This document shows positions 25,364 to 33,795 of a stretch of 64,000 bases of DNA, in pieces (position 1 is the stretch's first letter; each line of letters begins with the position of its first letter). The translations under genes and the position numbers were made by a program. This DNA is from Roseomonas sp. Its GTDB lineage: Bacteria > Pseudomonadota > Alphaproteobacteria > Acetobacterales > Acetobacteraceae. The stretch spans positions 1 to 64,000 of the forward strand of contig JADCFX010000017.1 in assembly GCA_020249285.1 (NCBI GenBank), read 5' to 3'. The notes under the pieces are model-generated. The model ran no database searches, was not told where the DNA came from, and worked only from the letters and a program-made list of their open reading frames with translations.

Positions 25364-25993
25364 TCAAGACTGCCCTGGCGGTTTCACCGATTCATCGCGC
25401 CTGGAAGGCGTTTCCCCCTGCACGAGGCTCAGCCCGGCGCGGAGATAATCCCAACCTGTGATCAGCGTTAGCACCGCAGCGGCCCAGAGCATGCCTTCTC
25501 CAATCAGAGAAACCGGCAGGAAGCCAAGCCCAATCACCGGCGCGCCGCTATCGCCGGCCAGCAAGGTGCCCAAAGCGCCCATCTGAAACCCAGTCTTCCA
25601 TTTCGCGAGCGGCGTGACCGGCAGGCCGATACGCAATTCGGCCAGGAATTCCCGCAGGCCGGAGACCAGGATTTCCCGCAACATGATGACAATGGCGGGA
25701 AACAGCCCAGCATCGGAAAGCCGGCCATAGCCCGCCAGCAGCATGAGCGCCGCCGCGACAAGCAGCTTATCTGCAATTGGGTCCAGCATGCGGCCAAAGC
25801 CGGAAACCGCACCGCGTTCCCGCGCGATCTTACCATCGAAATAATCCGTGATGGCGGCTACGGAAAACACGATGCAGGCCGCCATATCCGCCCAGGGCGC
25901 ATTGATCGAAGCCAGCACCACCAGCACGGGGATCGCCGCGATGCGCGAAAGCGTCAGCAGATTGGGCAGGTCGGTTGGCATGACACGTTCCAT
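25364..25993 (-). CDS. pgsA: CDP-diacylglycerol-glycerol-3-phosphate 3-phosphatidyltransferase
   Basis: A membrane enzyme of 209 residues that makes phosphatidylglycerophosphate. The CDP-alcohol phosphatidyltransferase motif is complete in two parts: DYFDGKIARERG and then GRMLDPIADKL, which gives the DX2DGX2ARX8GX3DX3D signature. Four to six hydrophobic helices follow. Start either 25993 (MERV) or 25981 (MPTDLPN); the latter fits the usual family N-terminus. Lies just downstream of uvrC. pgpA, which acts on its product, is also in the window (37.7 kb). Confidence 0.92.
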   Translation of the reverse strand: MERVMPTDLPNLLTLSRIAAIPVLVVLASINAPWADMAACIVFSVAAITDYFDGKIARERGAVSGFGRMLDPIADKLLVAAALMLLAGYGRLSDAGLFPAIVIMLREILVSGLREFLAELRIGLPVTPLAKWKTGFQMGALGTLLAGDSGAPVIGLGFLPVSLIGEGMLWAAAVLTLITGWDYLRAGLSLVQGETPSRRDESVKPPGQS

Positions 25994-26035
25994 TAACCCG
26001 GAACGCGGCGCTTTGGCACCCCAAAGCCGAGAATT

Positions 26036-27922
26036 TCAGCCAAGCGCCGCGCTTGGATGGAAATGTTCATGAATCCGCCTGGCCAAGGCAGGCCCCACAC
26101 CCGGGCAGGCTTCCAGATCCGCGAGCCCCGCCTGCCGCACCCCGCGGGCCGAGCCAAAATGGTTCAGCAATTTGCGCTTCATCGCGCTACCCACGCCCGG
26201 CACATCATCCAATTCAGACCGGGTCAGCGCCTTGGAACGCCCGGCGCGATGCGCCGAAATGGCGAAGCGATGCGCCTCATCGCGCAGGCGCTGCAAATAG
26301 AACAGCACGGGGTCGCGCGGTGGTAATTGGAAGGCTTCGCGACCGGCCATGTGGAACCATTCCCGCCCAGCATCGCGGTCCGGCCCCTTGGCCACCGCCA
26401 CCAGGGGCAGATCATCCAGGCCAAGACCCGCCATGATTTCCCGCGCGGCGGAAAGCTGGCCGGCGCCGCCATCAATCAGCACCAAATCGGGCCAATCTTC
26501 GCCAGCGCGGGCGGGGTCTTCGCGGAGCGCCCGGCCAAAGCGGCGTTCAAACACTTCGCGCATCATGGCGAAATCATCATTGGTGGCGGCGGTTTTGATG
26601 GCGAATTTCCGGTAGCCCTGCTTCATGAAGCCCGCAGGCCCCGCCACCACCATAACGCCATAGGCATTGGCGCCCTGGATATGGCTATTGTCGTAAATCT
26701 CGATCCGCTCCGGCGCGCCAGGCAGGCCGAAAAGACTTGCCGTGCCTTCCAGCAGCGCCGCCTGAGCCGTGCCTTCCGCCATGCGCCGTTCCAGGGCTTC
26801 CCGCGCATTGGTGGCCGCGTGTTCCAAGGCCTCGTGTTTTTCACCGCGCTGGGGCCGGCGCAATTCCACGCGTCGCCCAGCCTTGATCGCCAAGGCTTCT
26901 GCAATCAGCGCCGCTTCGGGCGGGTCATGCGATAGCAGCAGCAAAGGCGGGGGGGGCAAATCTTCATAAAGCTGGCCGAGGAAGGCGCCCATCACCTCCT
27001 CAGCGCTTTGGTCCTGCTTGGCGTGGCTCAGGAAAAAGGCGCGGTTGCCGTTATTGCGCCCGCCGCGGAAGAAAAACACCTGGACGCAGCTTTGCCCCGC
27101 CGCCTGATGCAAAGCGATTACATCCGCATCGCCCATGCCTTCCAGATTGACACGATCCTTGCCCTGAATATGCGTGAGCCCCCGGATACGGTCCCTGAGG
27201 GCAGCAGCGCGTTCAAACTGCAAATCCGCCGCCGCCGCTTCCATTTCCGTGGCCAGGCGCTTTTGGATGGAAGGCGTTTCGCCCGACAGGAACTGCTTCG
27301 CTTCCGCGACCAGCGCGGCGTAATCCGCCTGAGAAATGCGGTCCACGCAGGGCGCGGCGCAGCGCTTGATTTGAAACAGCAGGCAAGGTCGCGTGCGGGT
27401 ATCAAACACCGTATCCCGGCAGGATCGCAGCAGGAATACACGCTGAAGCGCATTGATGGTCTGGTTCACCGCCCAGACGGATGCAAAAGGCCCCCAATAG
27501 GATGCGCCCTTCCGCCTTTCCCCCCTATGCTTGGCAATCTGCGGAAAGGGGTGGTCTTCCGTGATGACCAGCCAGGGATAGGATTTGTCATCCCGGAGCA
27601 CGATGTTGAAGCGCGGGCGGAAGCGCTTGATGAAATTGGCTTCCAGCAGCAGAGCTTCGGCCTCTGACGCGGTAGTCACCACTTCCAGGGACCGCGTTTC
27701 AAACACCATGCGCCTGAGGCGTTCCGGCAGGCGGCCAAGTTGGGTATAGGAAGTGACGCGCTTCCTGAGTGACCGAGCCTTGCCGACGTAAAGCGCCTCC
27801 CCCTTCTCATCCAGCATGCGATAAACGCCGGGGGAGGTCGGAAGGGTGGGCAGGGCGGCTTCCAGCACCGCCAGGCCCTGGAAGGCAGGGCTTTCGGGGG
27901 CGGGTGGCACGAGATCGGTCAT
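26036..27922 (-). CDS. uvrC: Excinuclease ABC subunit C
   Basis: A 628-residue nucleotide excision repair nuclease. The N-terminal GIY-YIG domain shows [20 protein letters not shown], the middle has the Cys-containing [15 protein letters not shown] segment and the UVR interaction region with UvrB, the RNase-H-like domain has [11 protein letters not shown] and [11 protein letters not shown], and two helix-hairpin-helix repeats ([31 protein letters not shown]) end the protein. It is complete and of normal length. Downstream pgsA is 43 bases away. Its promoter must lie in the 285-base AT-rich region upstream. Confidence 0.96.
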   Translation of the reverse strand: MTDLVPPAPESPAFQGLAVLEAALPTLPTSPGVYRMLDEKGEALYVGKARSLRKRVTSYTQLGRLPERLRRMVFETRSLEVVTTASEAEALLLEANFIKRFRPRFNIVLRDDKSYPWLVITEDHPFPQIAKHRGERRKGASYWGPFASVWAVNQTINALQRVFLLRSCRDTVFDTRTRPCLLFQIKRCAAPCVDRISQADYAALVAEAKQFLSGETPSIQKRLATEMEAAAADLQFERAAALRDRIRGLTHIQGKDRVNLEGMGDADVIALHQAAGQSCVQVFFFRGGRNNGNRAFFLSHAKQDQSAEEVMGAFLGQLYEDLPPPPLLLLSHDPPEAALIAEALAIKAGRRVELRRPQRGEKHEALEHAATNAREALERRMAEGTAQAALLEGTASLFGLPGAPERIEIYDNSHIQGANAYGVMVVAGPAGFMKQGYRKFAIKTAATNDDFAMMREVFERRFGRALREDPARAGEDWPDLVLIDGGAGQLSAAREIMAGLGLDDLPLVAVAKGPDRDAGREWFHMAGREAFQLPPRDPVLFYLQRLRDEAHRFAISAHRAGRSKALTRSELDDVPGVGSAMKRKLLNHFGSARGVRQAGLADLEACPGVGPALARRIHEHFHPSAALG

Positions 27923-28207
27923 CTGCGGCGACTTATGGCAAAGCCAGTGCGAATTTGTCCACGAAACCTGTGGATAAACCTGTGGGAAGTCATCAAGACA
28001 ATCCGGTTAAGGCTATGTTACATAATGATTCTATGGCTCTGCCTCGATTTGCGGCGCCTGGCTTGTAACAAATTAAGCTATTGATTTAGCTAAATTTTAC
28101 CCCAAGTCGCAAAGCTGCTCCGGCGTCAAGGGGGGAATTTCCGGTCGCGCGCAAAAAGCTTCTCGGCTTGGTTTTTCGGCGGTGGACAATCCGCAGCGCC
28201 GGTGATG
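27923..28207. promoter_or_regulatory. AT-rich intergenic region with DnaA-box-like sites
   Basis: No gene seen. The region is clearly more AT-rich than its surroundings, most of all at 28010-28105. It holds a perfect DnaA-box complement TGTGGATAA (27969-27977), 7-of-9 matches at 27955-27963 and 28181-28189, a CtrA-like TTAA-N7-TTAC (28007-28021) and a perfect palindrome ATTTAGCTAAAT (28084-28095). It presumably carries the uvrC promoter; an origin-like role is speculative. Confidence 0.4.
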
Positions 28208-28600
28208 TCAGAATCGTGATCTTTCAATGACAACGCCGACGTTGATGCTACCGGGCAGCGCATCCGGCTTGGTCACCCCCACCCTGACACGACGAATGCG
28301 GGTATCTTCCAAGAGGCTGATGGCGATGCGTTCGGCCAGGGTTTCCGCGAGCCGAACATGGGCGGAAGTGGCGATCCGCTGTGCGGTTTCCGCCGCCGCC
28401 GCGTAATCCACCACGCGGGCCAGACGGTCCGGTCCTTCGGCTGAGGGGGCTTCGGGGTCCTCAACCGCCAATTCCAAATCCAGGATCACGCGCTGCGGGC
28501 GGGTTTGTTCATGCGCATAAACGCCGAGCAAGGCCTGCACTTCCAGATGGCGTACGAAAACCAGCCGCAACCCCGCCGCGGCATCGGGGGCGAAGCTCAT
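28208..28600 (-). CDS. folB: Dihydroneopterin aldolase family protein
   Basis: A 130-residue FolB-type enzyme of folate synthesis. Features: VFVRHLEVQALLGVYAHEQTRPQRV near the N-terminus, the DYAAAAETAQRI block, LAETLAERIAISLLED and the C-terminal VGVTKPDALPGS. It would cleave dihydroneopterin to hydroxymethyl-dihydropterin. The ATG at 28600 overlaps the stop of the upstream SDR gene (ATGA), so translation is coupled. An epimerase-type role (FolX) cannot be excluded. Confidence 0.85.
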   Translation of the reverse strand: MSFAPDAAAGLRLVFVRHLEVQALLGVYAHEQTRPQRVILDLELAVEDPEAPSAEGPDRLARVVDYAAAAETAQRIATSAHVRLAETLAERIAISLLEDTRIRRVRVGVTKPDALPGSINVGVVIERSRF

Positions 28601-29367
28601 TCTAAAGGCTCCTGCCCGAAGGAGGGCGACCATTGCAAATGCTGCCCGCCATCAAGTGCGATCATCTGGCCGGTCATGGAGGGCAGCGAGAGGATCGCCA
28701 TGAGGGCACGGGCGACTTCCTCAGCGCTGGTGGGGCGCGAGAGTGGCGTTGAGGCCGCCTGCTTGTCGAAATGTTCCTGGGATTGGCGGGGGCTCGGCAA
28801 GGCAGGGCCGGGGCCGATGGCATTCACCCGAATGCGCGGGGCGAGGGCCAGTGCCAGGCTTCGCGTCAGCGCCCAAAGCCCCGCCTTGGACACTGTGTAG
28901 GAAACGAAATGCGGCGTGAGCGACCAGACGCGCTGATCCAGCATATTCACCACCAGGCCCTGCGCCGCTTCCGGCAGCGCCTTGGCGAAACCCTGTGTCA
29001 GCACGAAGGACGCACGCAGATTGGGTTCAATGTGGCGATCCCAGGACTCGCGCGTCGCATCCTGCCATTCATCGCGTTCGAAGGTGGAGGCGTTGTTCAC
29101 TAGCACGCCCAGCGGGCCAAGCGCCTTGGTGGCGTGCGGGATCAGTTGCGCGACTTCCGCTTCCTGGCCGAGTTCTGCCTTCAATGTGATGGCGCGGCGG
29201 CCCAGGGCGCGGATATCGGCGGCCGTGGCCGCGGCGGCTTCAGCACTCGCGGCATAATGGATGGCGACATCAAAGCCGGCTTCAGCAAGCGCGAGCGCCA
29301 TGGCACGGCCAAGCCGCTTGCCGGCGCCCGTGACCAGCGCGGCGGGGGGGAGCTTGGAGGGGATCAT
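28597..29367 (-). CDS. SDR oxidoreductase, pteridine-reductase-like
   Basis: A 256-residue short-chain dehydrogenase. The cofactor motif is TGAGKRLGRAMA, followed by LVNNAS and a catalytic YTVSK. The TGxxxRLG form, with arginine, is that of pteridine reductases and FolM dihydromonapterin reductase rather than the usual TGxxxGIG. The gene is coupled to folB, which supports a reduced-pterin substrate and NADPH use. Start at the ATG at 29367; the frame extends upstream to 29433 without a good start. Confidence 0.75.
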   Translation of the reverse strand: MIPSKLPPAALVTGAGKRLGRAMALALAEAGFDVAIHYAASAEAAAATAADIRALGRRAITLKAELGQEAEVAQLIPHATKALGPLGVLVNNASTFERDEWQDATRESWDRHIEPNLRASFVLTQGFAKALPEAAQGLVVNMLDQRVWSLTPHFVSYTVSKAGLWALTRSLALALAPRIRVNAIGPGPALPSPRQSQEHFDKQAASTPLSRPTSAEEVARALMAILSLPSMTGQMIALDGGQHLQWSPSFGQEPLE

Positions 29368-29436
29368 GAACGGGGTGATAGCCCGAACGTGGGCAGTTAG
29401 TAAGACTTCCGTCAGCGGGCCATCAACCAACACCTG

Positions 29437-29465
29437 TTGCAGTTATATATTTTTGTAGCTACAGT
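29437..29465 (+). promoter_or_regulatory. Candidate brnTA promoter and operator
   Basis: TTGCAG (29437-29442) and TACAGT (29460-29465) are 17 bases apart as weak -35/-10 elements. The perfect palindrome TGTAGCTACA (29454-29463) overlaps the -10, a natural operator position for BrnA autorepression. The predicted start site is near the brnT ATG at 29472, so brnT may be leaderless; no Shine-Dalgarno sequence is seen. Confidence 0.4.
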
Positions 29466-29471
29466 TAATCC

Positions 29472-29744
29472 ATGCGCATCAAATTCGATCCAGCCAAGCG
29501 CGCAAAAACGCTGGCCGAGCGGGGATTGGATTTCGCTGACGCAGCGCAGATTTTCACCGGGCTACACGCCACGCTTGAAGATGCGAGGAGAGACTATGGT
29601 GAGAAGCGCTTTATCTCAGCCGGGTTTTTGGATGGCCGGCTGGTGGTTCTGGTTTGGACCCCGCGCGGCGCGGCCCGCCGCATCGTTTCCATGAGGCACG
29701 CCCATGCCGAAGAAGAAACACGCTGGCGCCAATACCTGGGTTGA
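29472..29744 (+). CDS. brnT: BrnT-family type II toxin
   Basis: A 90-residue BrnT toxin, a RelE-fold ribonuclease. It opens with IKFDPAKRAKTLAERGLDFADAAQIF, has the RDYGEKRF core and ends with ARRIVSMRHAHAEEE, all typical of the family. The toxin comes first and overlaps brnA by 41 bases, the standard BrnTA order. It is expected to inhibit translation by RNA cleavage when the antitoxin is lost. Confidence 0.9.
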   Translation: MRIKFDPAKRAKTLAERGLDFADAAQIFTGLHATLEDARRDYGEKRFISAGFLDGRLVVLVWTPRGAARRIVSMRHAHAEEETRWRQYLG

Positions 29745-29970
29745 TCCCGATGATGCGCCGCCGCTGACCGACGCATTTTTCGCCAAGGCGGAGGTCAAAG
29801 ATGGTGCGCGGCTTGTCCGTCGCGGTCGGCCGCCTCTGCCACAGGCCAAGCGCCAGGTGACGCTGCGCCTGGACCCGGACCTGCTGGATCGCCTGCGCGC
29901 CAGCGGCCCAGGCTGGCAAACACGCGTGAACAAGGCGCTGCGCGATTGGCTGAAGAAACAGGCGGCCTGA
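29704..29970 (+). CDS. brnA: BrnA-family antitoxin
   Basis: An 88-residue antitoxin with an acidic, toxin-wrapping N-terminal half (NTWVDPDDAPPLTDAFF) and a C-terminal ribbon-helix-helix DNA-binding domain (QVTLRLDPDLLDRLRASGPGWQTRVNKAL). It neutralises BrnT and, by family behaviour, represses the operon, probably through the palindrome at 29454-29463. The order DNA-binding domain last is normal for BrnA. Confidence 0.9.
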   Translation: MPKKKHAGANTWVDPDDAPPLTDAFFAKAEVKDGARLVRRGRPPLPQAKRQVTLRLDPDLLDRLRASGPGWQTRVNKALRDWLKKQAA

Positions 29971-30019
29971 TACGCCACGCGCGACAAGCGCTGCTTCTCC
30001 TGCTAACCCCCGGCGCATC

Positions 30020-31630
30020 ATGTCTGACACCACCATTCCCGCCGCCCGTATCGCCGAAGAAGCCGCCCGCAGGCGGAGCTTTGCCATCATCGCCCATCCG
30101 GATGCGGGCAAAACCACGCTCACGGAAAAACTGCTGCTCAAGGGCGGTGCCATTCAGCTTGCCGGCGCGGTGCGCGCCAAGGGCAATGCGCGGCGCACGC
30201 GATCTGACTGGATGAAGATTGAACAGGATCGCGGGATTTCGGTGGCGACCTCCGTCATGACTTTTGAACGTGATGGTGTGGTCTTCAACCTGCTGGACAC
30301 GCCAGGCCACGAGGATTTTTCGGAAGATACCTATCGCACCCTGACCGCGGTGGATGCCGCCGTGATGGTGCTGGATGCCGCCAAGGGGATCGAGAGCCAA
30401 ACACGCAAGCTGTTTGAAGTCTGTCGCATGCGCGACATTCCGATCATTACCTTCATCAACAAGATGGACCGCGAAGCGCGCGAACCTTTCGAATTGCTGG
30501 ATGAGATTCAGAATTTGCTCGCGCTTGATGCGACACCCGCCGCCTGGCCGGTGGGGCGCGCCGCTGATTTTGCCGGGGTTTATGATTTGGCGACTGATCG
30601 TTTCCTGCCGGTGGCTGAAGGCGCTGAACCGATCCAGCTTGAATCGCCGGAAGACCCGAAACTTGCCGCGCTGGTCGGTGATGAAAGGGCTTTGGCCCTT
30701 TCCGAGGAAGTGCTGCTGGCCCGCGCCGGCTATCCCGAATTCAATGCGGATCGCTTTCTGGAAGGGTCATTGACGCCGGTGTTTTTCGGCTCCGCGCTGC
30801 GTGATTTCGGCATTGCGCACTTGCTGGATGGGCTGGCGCGCCATGCGCCACCGCCGCGCGCGCGGCCGGCAGATCAGCGCCTGGTGACACCTGGTGAGGA
30901 AAAACTGACGGGCTTTGTCTTCAAAATTCAGGCGAATATGGACCCCAACCACCGCGACCGCGTGGCCTTTGTGCGGCTATGCAGCGGGCGCCTCACCAAG
31001 GGCATGCGGCTGCGCCAAAGCCGCACCGGCAAGCAAGTGCCGGTGAATGCGCCGCTGTTTTTCTTTGCGAAAGATCGGCAAGTGGCGGAAGAAGCCTGGC
31101 CTGGCGATGTGATCGGCATTGCCAATCACGGCACGCTGCGCATTGGCGATACGCTGACGGAGGGAGAGGCTTTGGATTTCCGCGGTGTGCCTTCCTTCGC
31201 GCCAGAAATCCTGCGCCATATCCGCCTGGATGATCCGATGCTGGCCAAGAAGCTGCGCACTGCGCTTGATCAATTGGCGGAAGAAGGCGTGGTGCAGTTG
31301 TTCCGCCCACGCGATGGCTCCCCGCCCGTTGTCGGCGTGGTGGGGCAATTGCAGTTGGATGTGCTGCAAAGCCGGCTGCGTGTGGAATATGGCGTGCCAG
31401 CAGGCTTTGATGCCACGCCCTGGGAACAGGTGCGTTGGATTGCCTCGACCGAAGCGGGCGCTTTGGAACGTTTCGCGGAAGCCAATCGGCGTGATGTCGC
31501 GGAAGACCACGATGGCGCGCTGGTGGCATTCTTCAGCAGCGATTGGCGCCGACGCCGCGCGGAAGAAGAATGGCCGATGCTGCGCTTTCACGCCGTGCGC
31601 GAACAGCATGGGGTGGGCGGGGGGAAGTAA
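30020..31630 (+). CDS. prfC: Peptide chain release factor 3
   Basis: A 536-residue translational GTPase that recycles RF1 and RF2 after termination. The G-domain motifs are AHPDAGKTTLTEKLL (G1), RGISVATSVM (G2), DTPGHEDFSEDTYR (G3) and NKMD (G4), and the ARRRSFAIIAHPDAG opening with the late PEILRHIRLDDPM segment marks RF3 rather than EF-G. Complete length. It follows brnA by 49 bases on the same strand but probably has its own promoter. Confidence 0.95.
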   Translation: MSDTTIPAARIAEEAARRRSFAIIAHPDAGKTTLTEKLLLKGGAIQLAGAVRAKGNARRTRSDWMKIEQDRGISVATSVMTFERDGVVFNLLDTPGHEDFSEDTYRTLTAVDAAVMVLDAAKGIESQTRKLFEVCRMRDIPIITFINKMDREAREPFELLDEIQNLLALDATPAAWPVGRAADFAGVYDLATDRFLPVAEGAEPIQLESPEDPKLAALVGDERALALSEEVLLARAGYPEFNADRFLEGSLTPVFFGSALRDFGIAHLLDGLARHAPPPRARPADQRLVTPGEEKLTGFVFKIQANMDPNHRDRVAFVRLCSGRLTKGMRLRQSRTGKQVPVNAPLFFFAKDRQVAEEAWPGDVIGIANHGTLRIGDTLTEGEALDFRGVPSFAPEILRHIRLDDPMLAKKLRTALDQLAEEGVVQLFRPRDGSPPVVGVVGQLQLDVLQSRLRVEYGVPAGFDATPWEQVRWIASTEAGALERFAEANRRDVAEDHDGALVAFFSSDWRRRRAEEEWPMLRFHAVREQHGVGGGK

Positions 31631-31650
31631 CCCCCCGTCCCGTTTATTTT

Positions 31651-31977
31651 TTACTTCACCGACGAGAATGACGTCGGCTGCAGGATTTCATTTGTCACTT
31701 TCGTCAGCAGCGGGCCATTCGCTTCGGTTTCCGCGCGCGCCTTGATCCAATCCGGATCGGCCTGGAACTTTGCCCATTTTTCTTCGCGTTCCGCCAGGGA
31801 TTTCCACGCCACCATATAGGTCAGGCTGTGGTTGGAATCGCCGATCAGCGTGGTCCAGAAACCTGCCTGGCGAATGCCGTGCTTGTCCCATAGCTTCAGC
31901 GTGATGGTGTCAAAACGCTTCATCAGGTCGGGCAGGCGCCCGGGCTGGCAGTGATAAATGCGAAGTTCATAGAGCAT
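31651..31977 (-). CDS. NIPSNAP family protein
   Basis: A 108-residue protein with the dimeric alpha-beta-barrel signature of NIPSNAP proteins: MLYELRIYHCQPGRLPDLMKRF at the start and HSLTYMVAWKSLAEREEKWAKF in the middle, with the usual TWE-like substitution. The molecular role of the family is poorly known. It is the last gene of a six-gene minus-strand operon and 22 bases downstream of a Bug receptor, so it likely takes part in the same catabolic pathway. Confidence 0.8.
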   Translation of the reverse strand: MLYELRIYHCQPGRLPDLMKRFDTITLKLWDKHGIRQAGFWTTLIGDSNHSLTYMVAWKSLAEREEKWAKFQADPDWIKARAETEANGPLLTKVTNEILQPTSFSSVK

Positions 31978-31999
31978 CGTTATTCTCCTGTGTTGAAGG

Positions 32000-32986
32000 T
32001 TAATCTAGTTTGGCGCCAGAGATCTCCACCAATTCGCGCCAGACACGATCCTGGCTACGCACGTAATCGGTGAAGCCTTCCGGCGTATCATCCGAAATGG
32101 CCGTGAAGCCAAGCGGAATGAGTTTTTCGCCATATTCGCGGTCTCGCGCCGCACCGATGGTGGCGCGGTGCAAAGCCTGGGCGATTGGCGCGGGCGTGCC
32201 GGCGGCGGCGGAAATACAATACCAGAATTCCATATCCATATCAGAACCAGGGATGAGTTCTGCCATGCCGCGCACATTCTCAAGCCCCGCGACCTGAGGC
32301 TGGCGCTTCTGGCTACCAACCGCTAGCGCACGCAGCCGCCCTTCCCGCACATGCGGCATCAGCGCGGGCATGCCATCAAAAATCATGTCCACATTCCCGG
32401 CGAGCAGATCATTCAAGCCGGGGGCGATGCCACGATAAGGCACATGCGAGACCTCGATCCCCGCGGATTGCATCAGCTTAGAAATCGTCAAATGGCTGAT
32501 GGTGCCGATGCCGGATGATGCGGCGCTGATCTGGCCTGCGCGGCGTTTCGCATCCGCCACGAATTCTTCGAATGTGCGCCAGGGCCGATTGGCATTCACG
32601 ACAAACAGCGTGGAGCCCACAGACACGCGCGAGATATGCGTGAAATCCCGAATGCCATCGAAAGGCATGCCTTTGTGGTAAAGATATTTGTTCGCCAGCA
32701 GGATCGTTGCACCACCCAGGAACAGCGTATGCCCATCCGGCGCGCTGCGCGCCACCACCTCACCGGCGATATTCCCGCCAGCGCCCGGTCGGTTATCAAT
32801 CACCACTGTCTGGCCAAGTAAAGGCCCCATACGTTCAGCGACAAGCCGCGCGGTGATATCCGCAGCCCCGGCGGGCGGGAAGGGCACCACCAGGCGCAAG
32901 GGCCGCGTTGGAAAACCCTGCGCCCGCGCAATGACCGGCGCGGCAAGCCCGGCAATCAACGCGACGCGGCGGGTGAGTTTGATCAT
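32000..32986 (-). CDS. Bug-family substrate-binding protein
   Basis: A 328-residue periplasmic TctC/Bug receptor with signal peptide (MIKLTRRVALIAGLAAPVIARAQ) and the mature motifs FPTRPLRLVVPFPPAGAADITARLV and VIDNRPGAGGNIAGEVV. It captures an organic acid for uptake. It has no TctA or TctB partner in the window. It is embedded in an operon for degradation of an unidentified compound (MBL-fold hydrolase, Old Yellow Enzyme-type reductase, HIBADH-like dehydrogenase, carboxymuconolactone decarboxylase-like protein), so the ligand is probably that compound. Confidence 0.88.
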   Translation of the reverse strand: MIKLTRRVALIAGLAAPVIARAQGFPTRPLRLVVPFPPAGAADITARLVAERMGPLLGQTVVIDNRPGAGGNIAGEVVARSAPDGHTLFLGGATILLANKYLYHKGMPFDGIRDFTHISRVSVGSTLFVVNANRPWRTFEEFVADAKRRAGQISAASSGIGTISHLTISKLMQSAGIEVSHVPYRGIAPGLNDLLAGNVDMIFDGMPALMPHVREGRLRALAVGSQKRQPQVAGLENVRGMAELIPGSDMDMEFWYCISAAAGTPAPIAQALHRATIGAARDREYGEKLIPLGFTAISDDTPEGFTDYVRSQDRVWRELVEISGAKLD

Positions 32987-33000
32987 GCTAGCCTCCCTTT

Positions 33001-33795
33001 TTACTTCGTTGGTTCGCGGTGCAGTTCTACCACAATGCCTTCCTGCCCCGGCAGGGCGGGATAGCGGCGCATCACTTCCGGATCATGGCCAGGCACGATG
33101 TGCTTCGGGCTGGGTGCCAGTGCGCGGAGCTTATCAAAACCTTCCAGCATTTCACCGATATGAAAAGCCGTCGTGAAGGGCCGGCCTGCTTCCATGTTCT
33201 CGTAGAAATGCGTCACATCGGAAGCCAGCACCACACGCCCGCGCGCCGTATTCACGCGCACACATTGCAGCCCCATGGAATGCCCGCCACAGGCGTGCAC
33301 TGTAATCCCCGGGGCCACCTCCGCATCACCATTATGGAACACCACACGCTCGGCGAAATTCATCCGCACCATGCCGACCACATCTTCAACTTCGAAGGAA
33401 TGCCGAAGCTTCGGGTATTTCATATAGCGCCCGGTCGCATACTGCATTTCCGGTTCCTGCAAATGGAACTTGGCCTTGGCGAATTTATGAAAGCTGCCGA
33501 CATGATCATAATGCAGATGGGAAATCACCACATCTTCGACCATGTCGGGGTCCACGCCCAGCAGCTTGAGGCTTTCAATCGGGCAGCGCAGGTAATTGCG
33601 CTTGCGCTTGGCCGCAACTTCGGCCGTGAAGCCGGTATCAATGATCACTGCGCGATCTTCATTCACCGCCACCCAAACAAAATAATCCATCGGCATCGGC
33701 GCATCATGCGGGTCGCCGCCGATGAAATGCTCGGCGCGTTTGGCATCGCGCATGGCATAGCGTAGCGCATAGACGCGGTATTCGGGTTCAGTCAT
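33001..33795 (-). CDS. MBL-fold metallo-hydrolase, N-acyl homoserine lactonase-like
   Basis: A 264-residue metallo-beta-lactamase-fold enzyme. Zinc ligands are visible in SHLHYDHVG (HXHXDH), the AGGHSMG-type HACGGHS histidine and LASDVTHFYEN aspartate, with HIVPGHD supplying the last histidine. The overall order matches the AttM/AiiA lactonase-like group, in which lactone ring opening is the known reaction. In this operon a lactone formed during ring or side-chain catabolism is a more natural substrate than a quorum-sensing signal. It overlaps the upstream flavoprotein gene by 4 bases. Confidence 0.85.
   Translation of the reverse strand: MTEPEYRVYALRYAMRDAKRAEHFIGGDPHDAPMPMDYFVWVAVNEDRAVIIDTGFTAEVAAKRKRNYLRCPIESLKLLGVDPDMVEDVVISHLHYDHVGSFHKFAKAKFHLQEPEMQYATGRYMKYPKLRHSFEVEDVVGMVRMNFAERVVFHNGDAEVAPGITVHACGGHSMGLQCVRVNTARGRVVLASDVTHFYENMEAGRPFTTAFHIGEMLEGFDKLRALAPSPKHIVPGHDPEVMRRYPALPGQEGIVVELHREPTK

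Noticed and set aside
27923..28207. Calling the uvrC-folB gap the chromosomal origin
   Set aside because: Only one perfect DnaA box is present, and none of the usual origin-neighbour genes (hemE, parAB, dnaA, gidA) is in the window. It is kept only as a finding to test.
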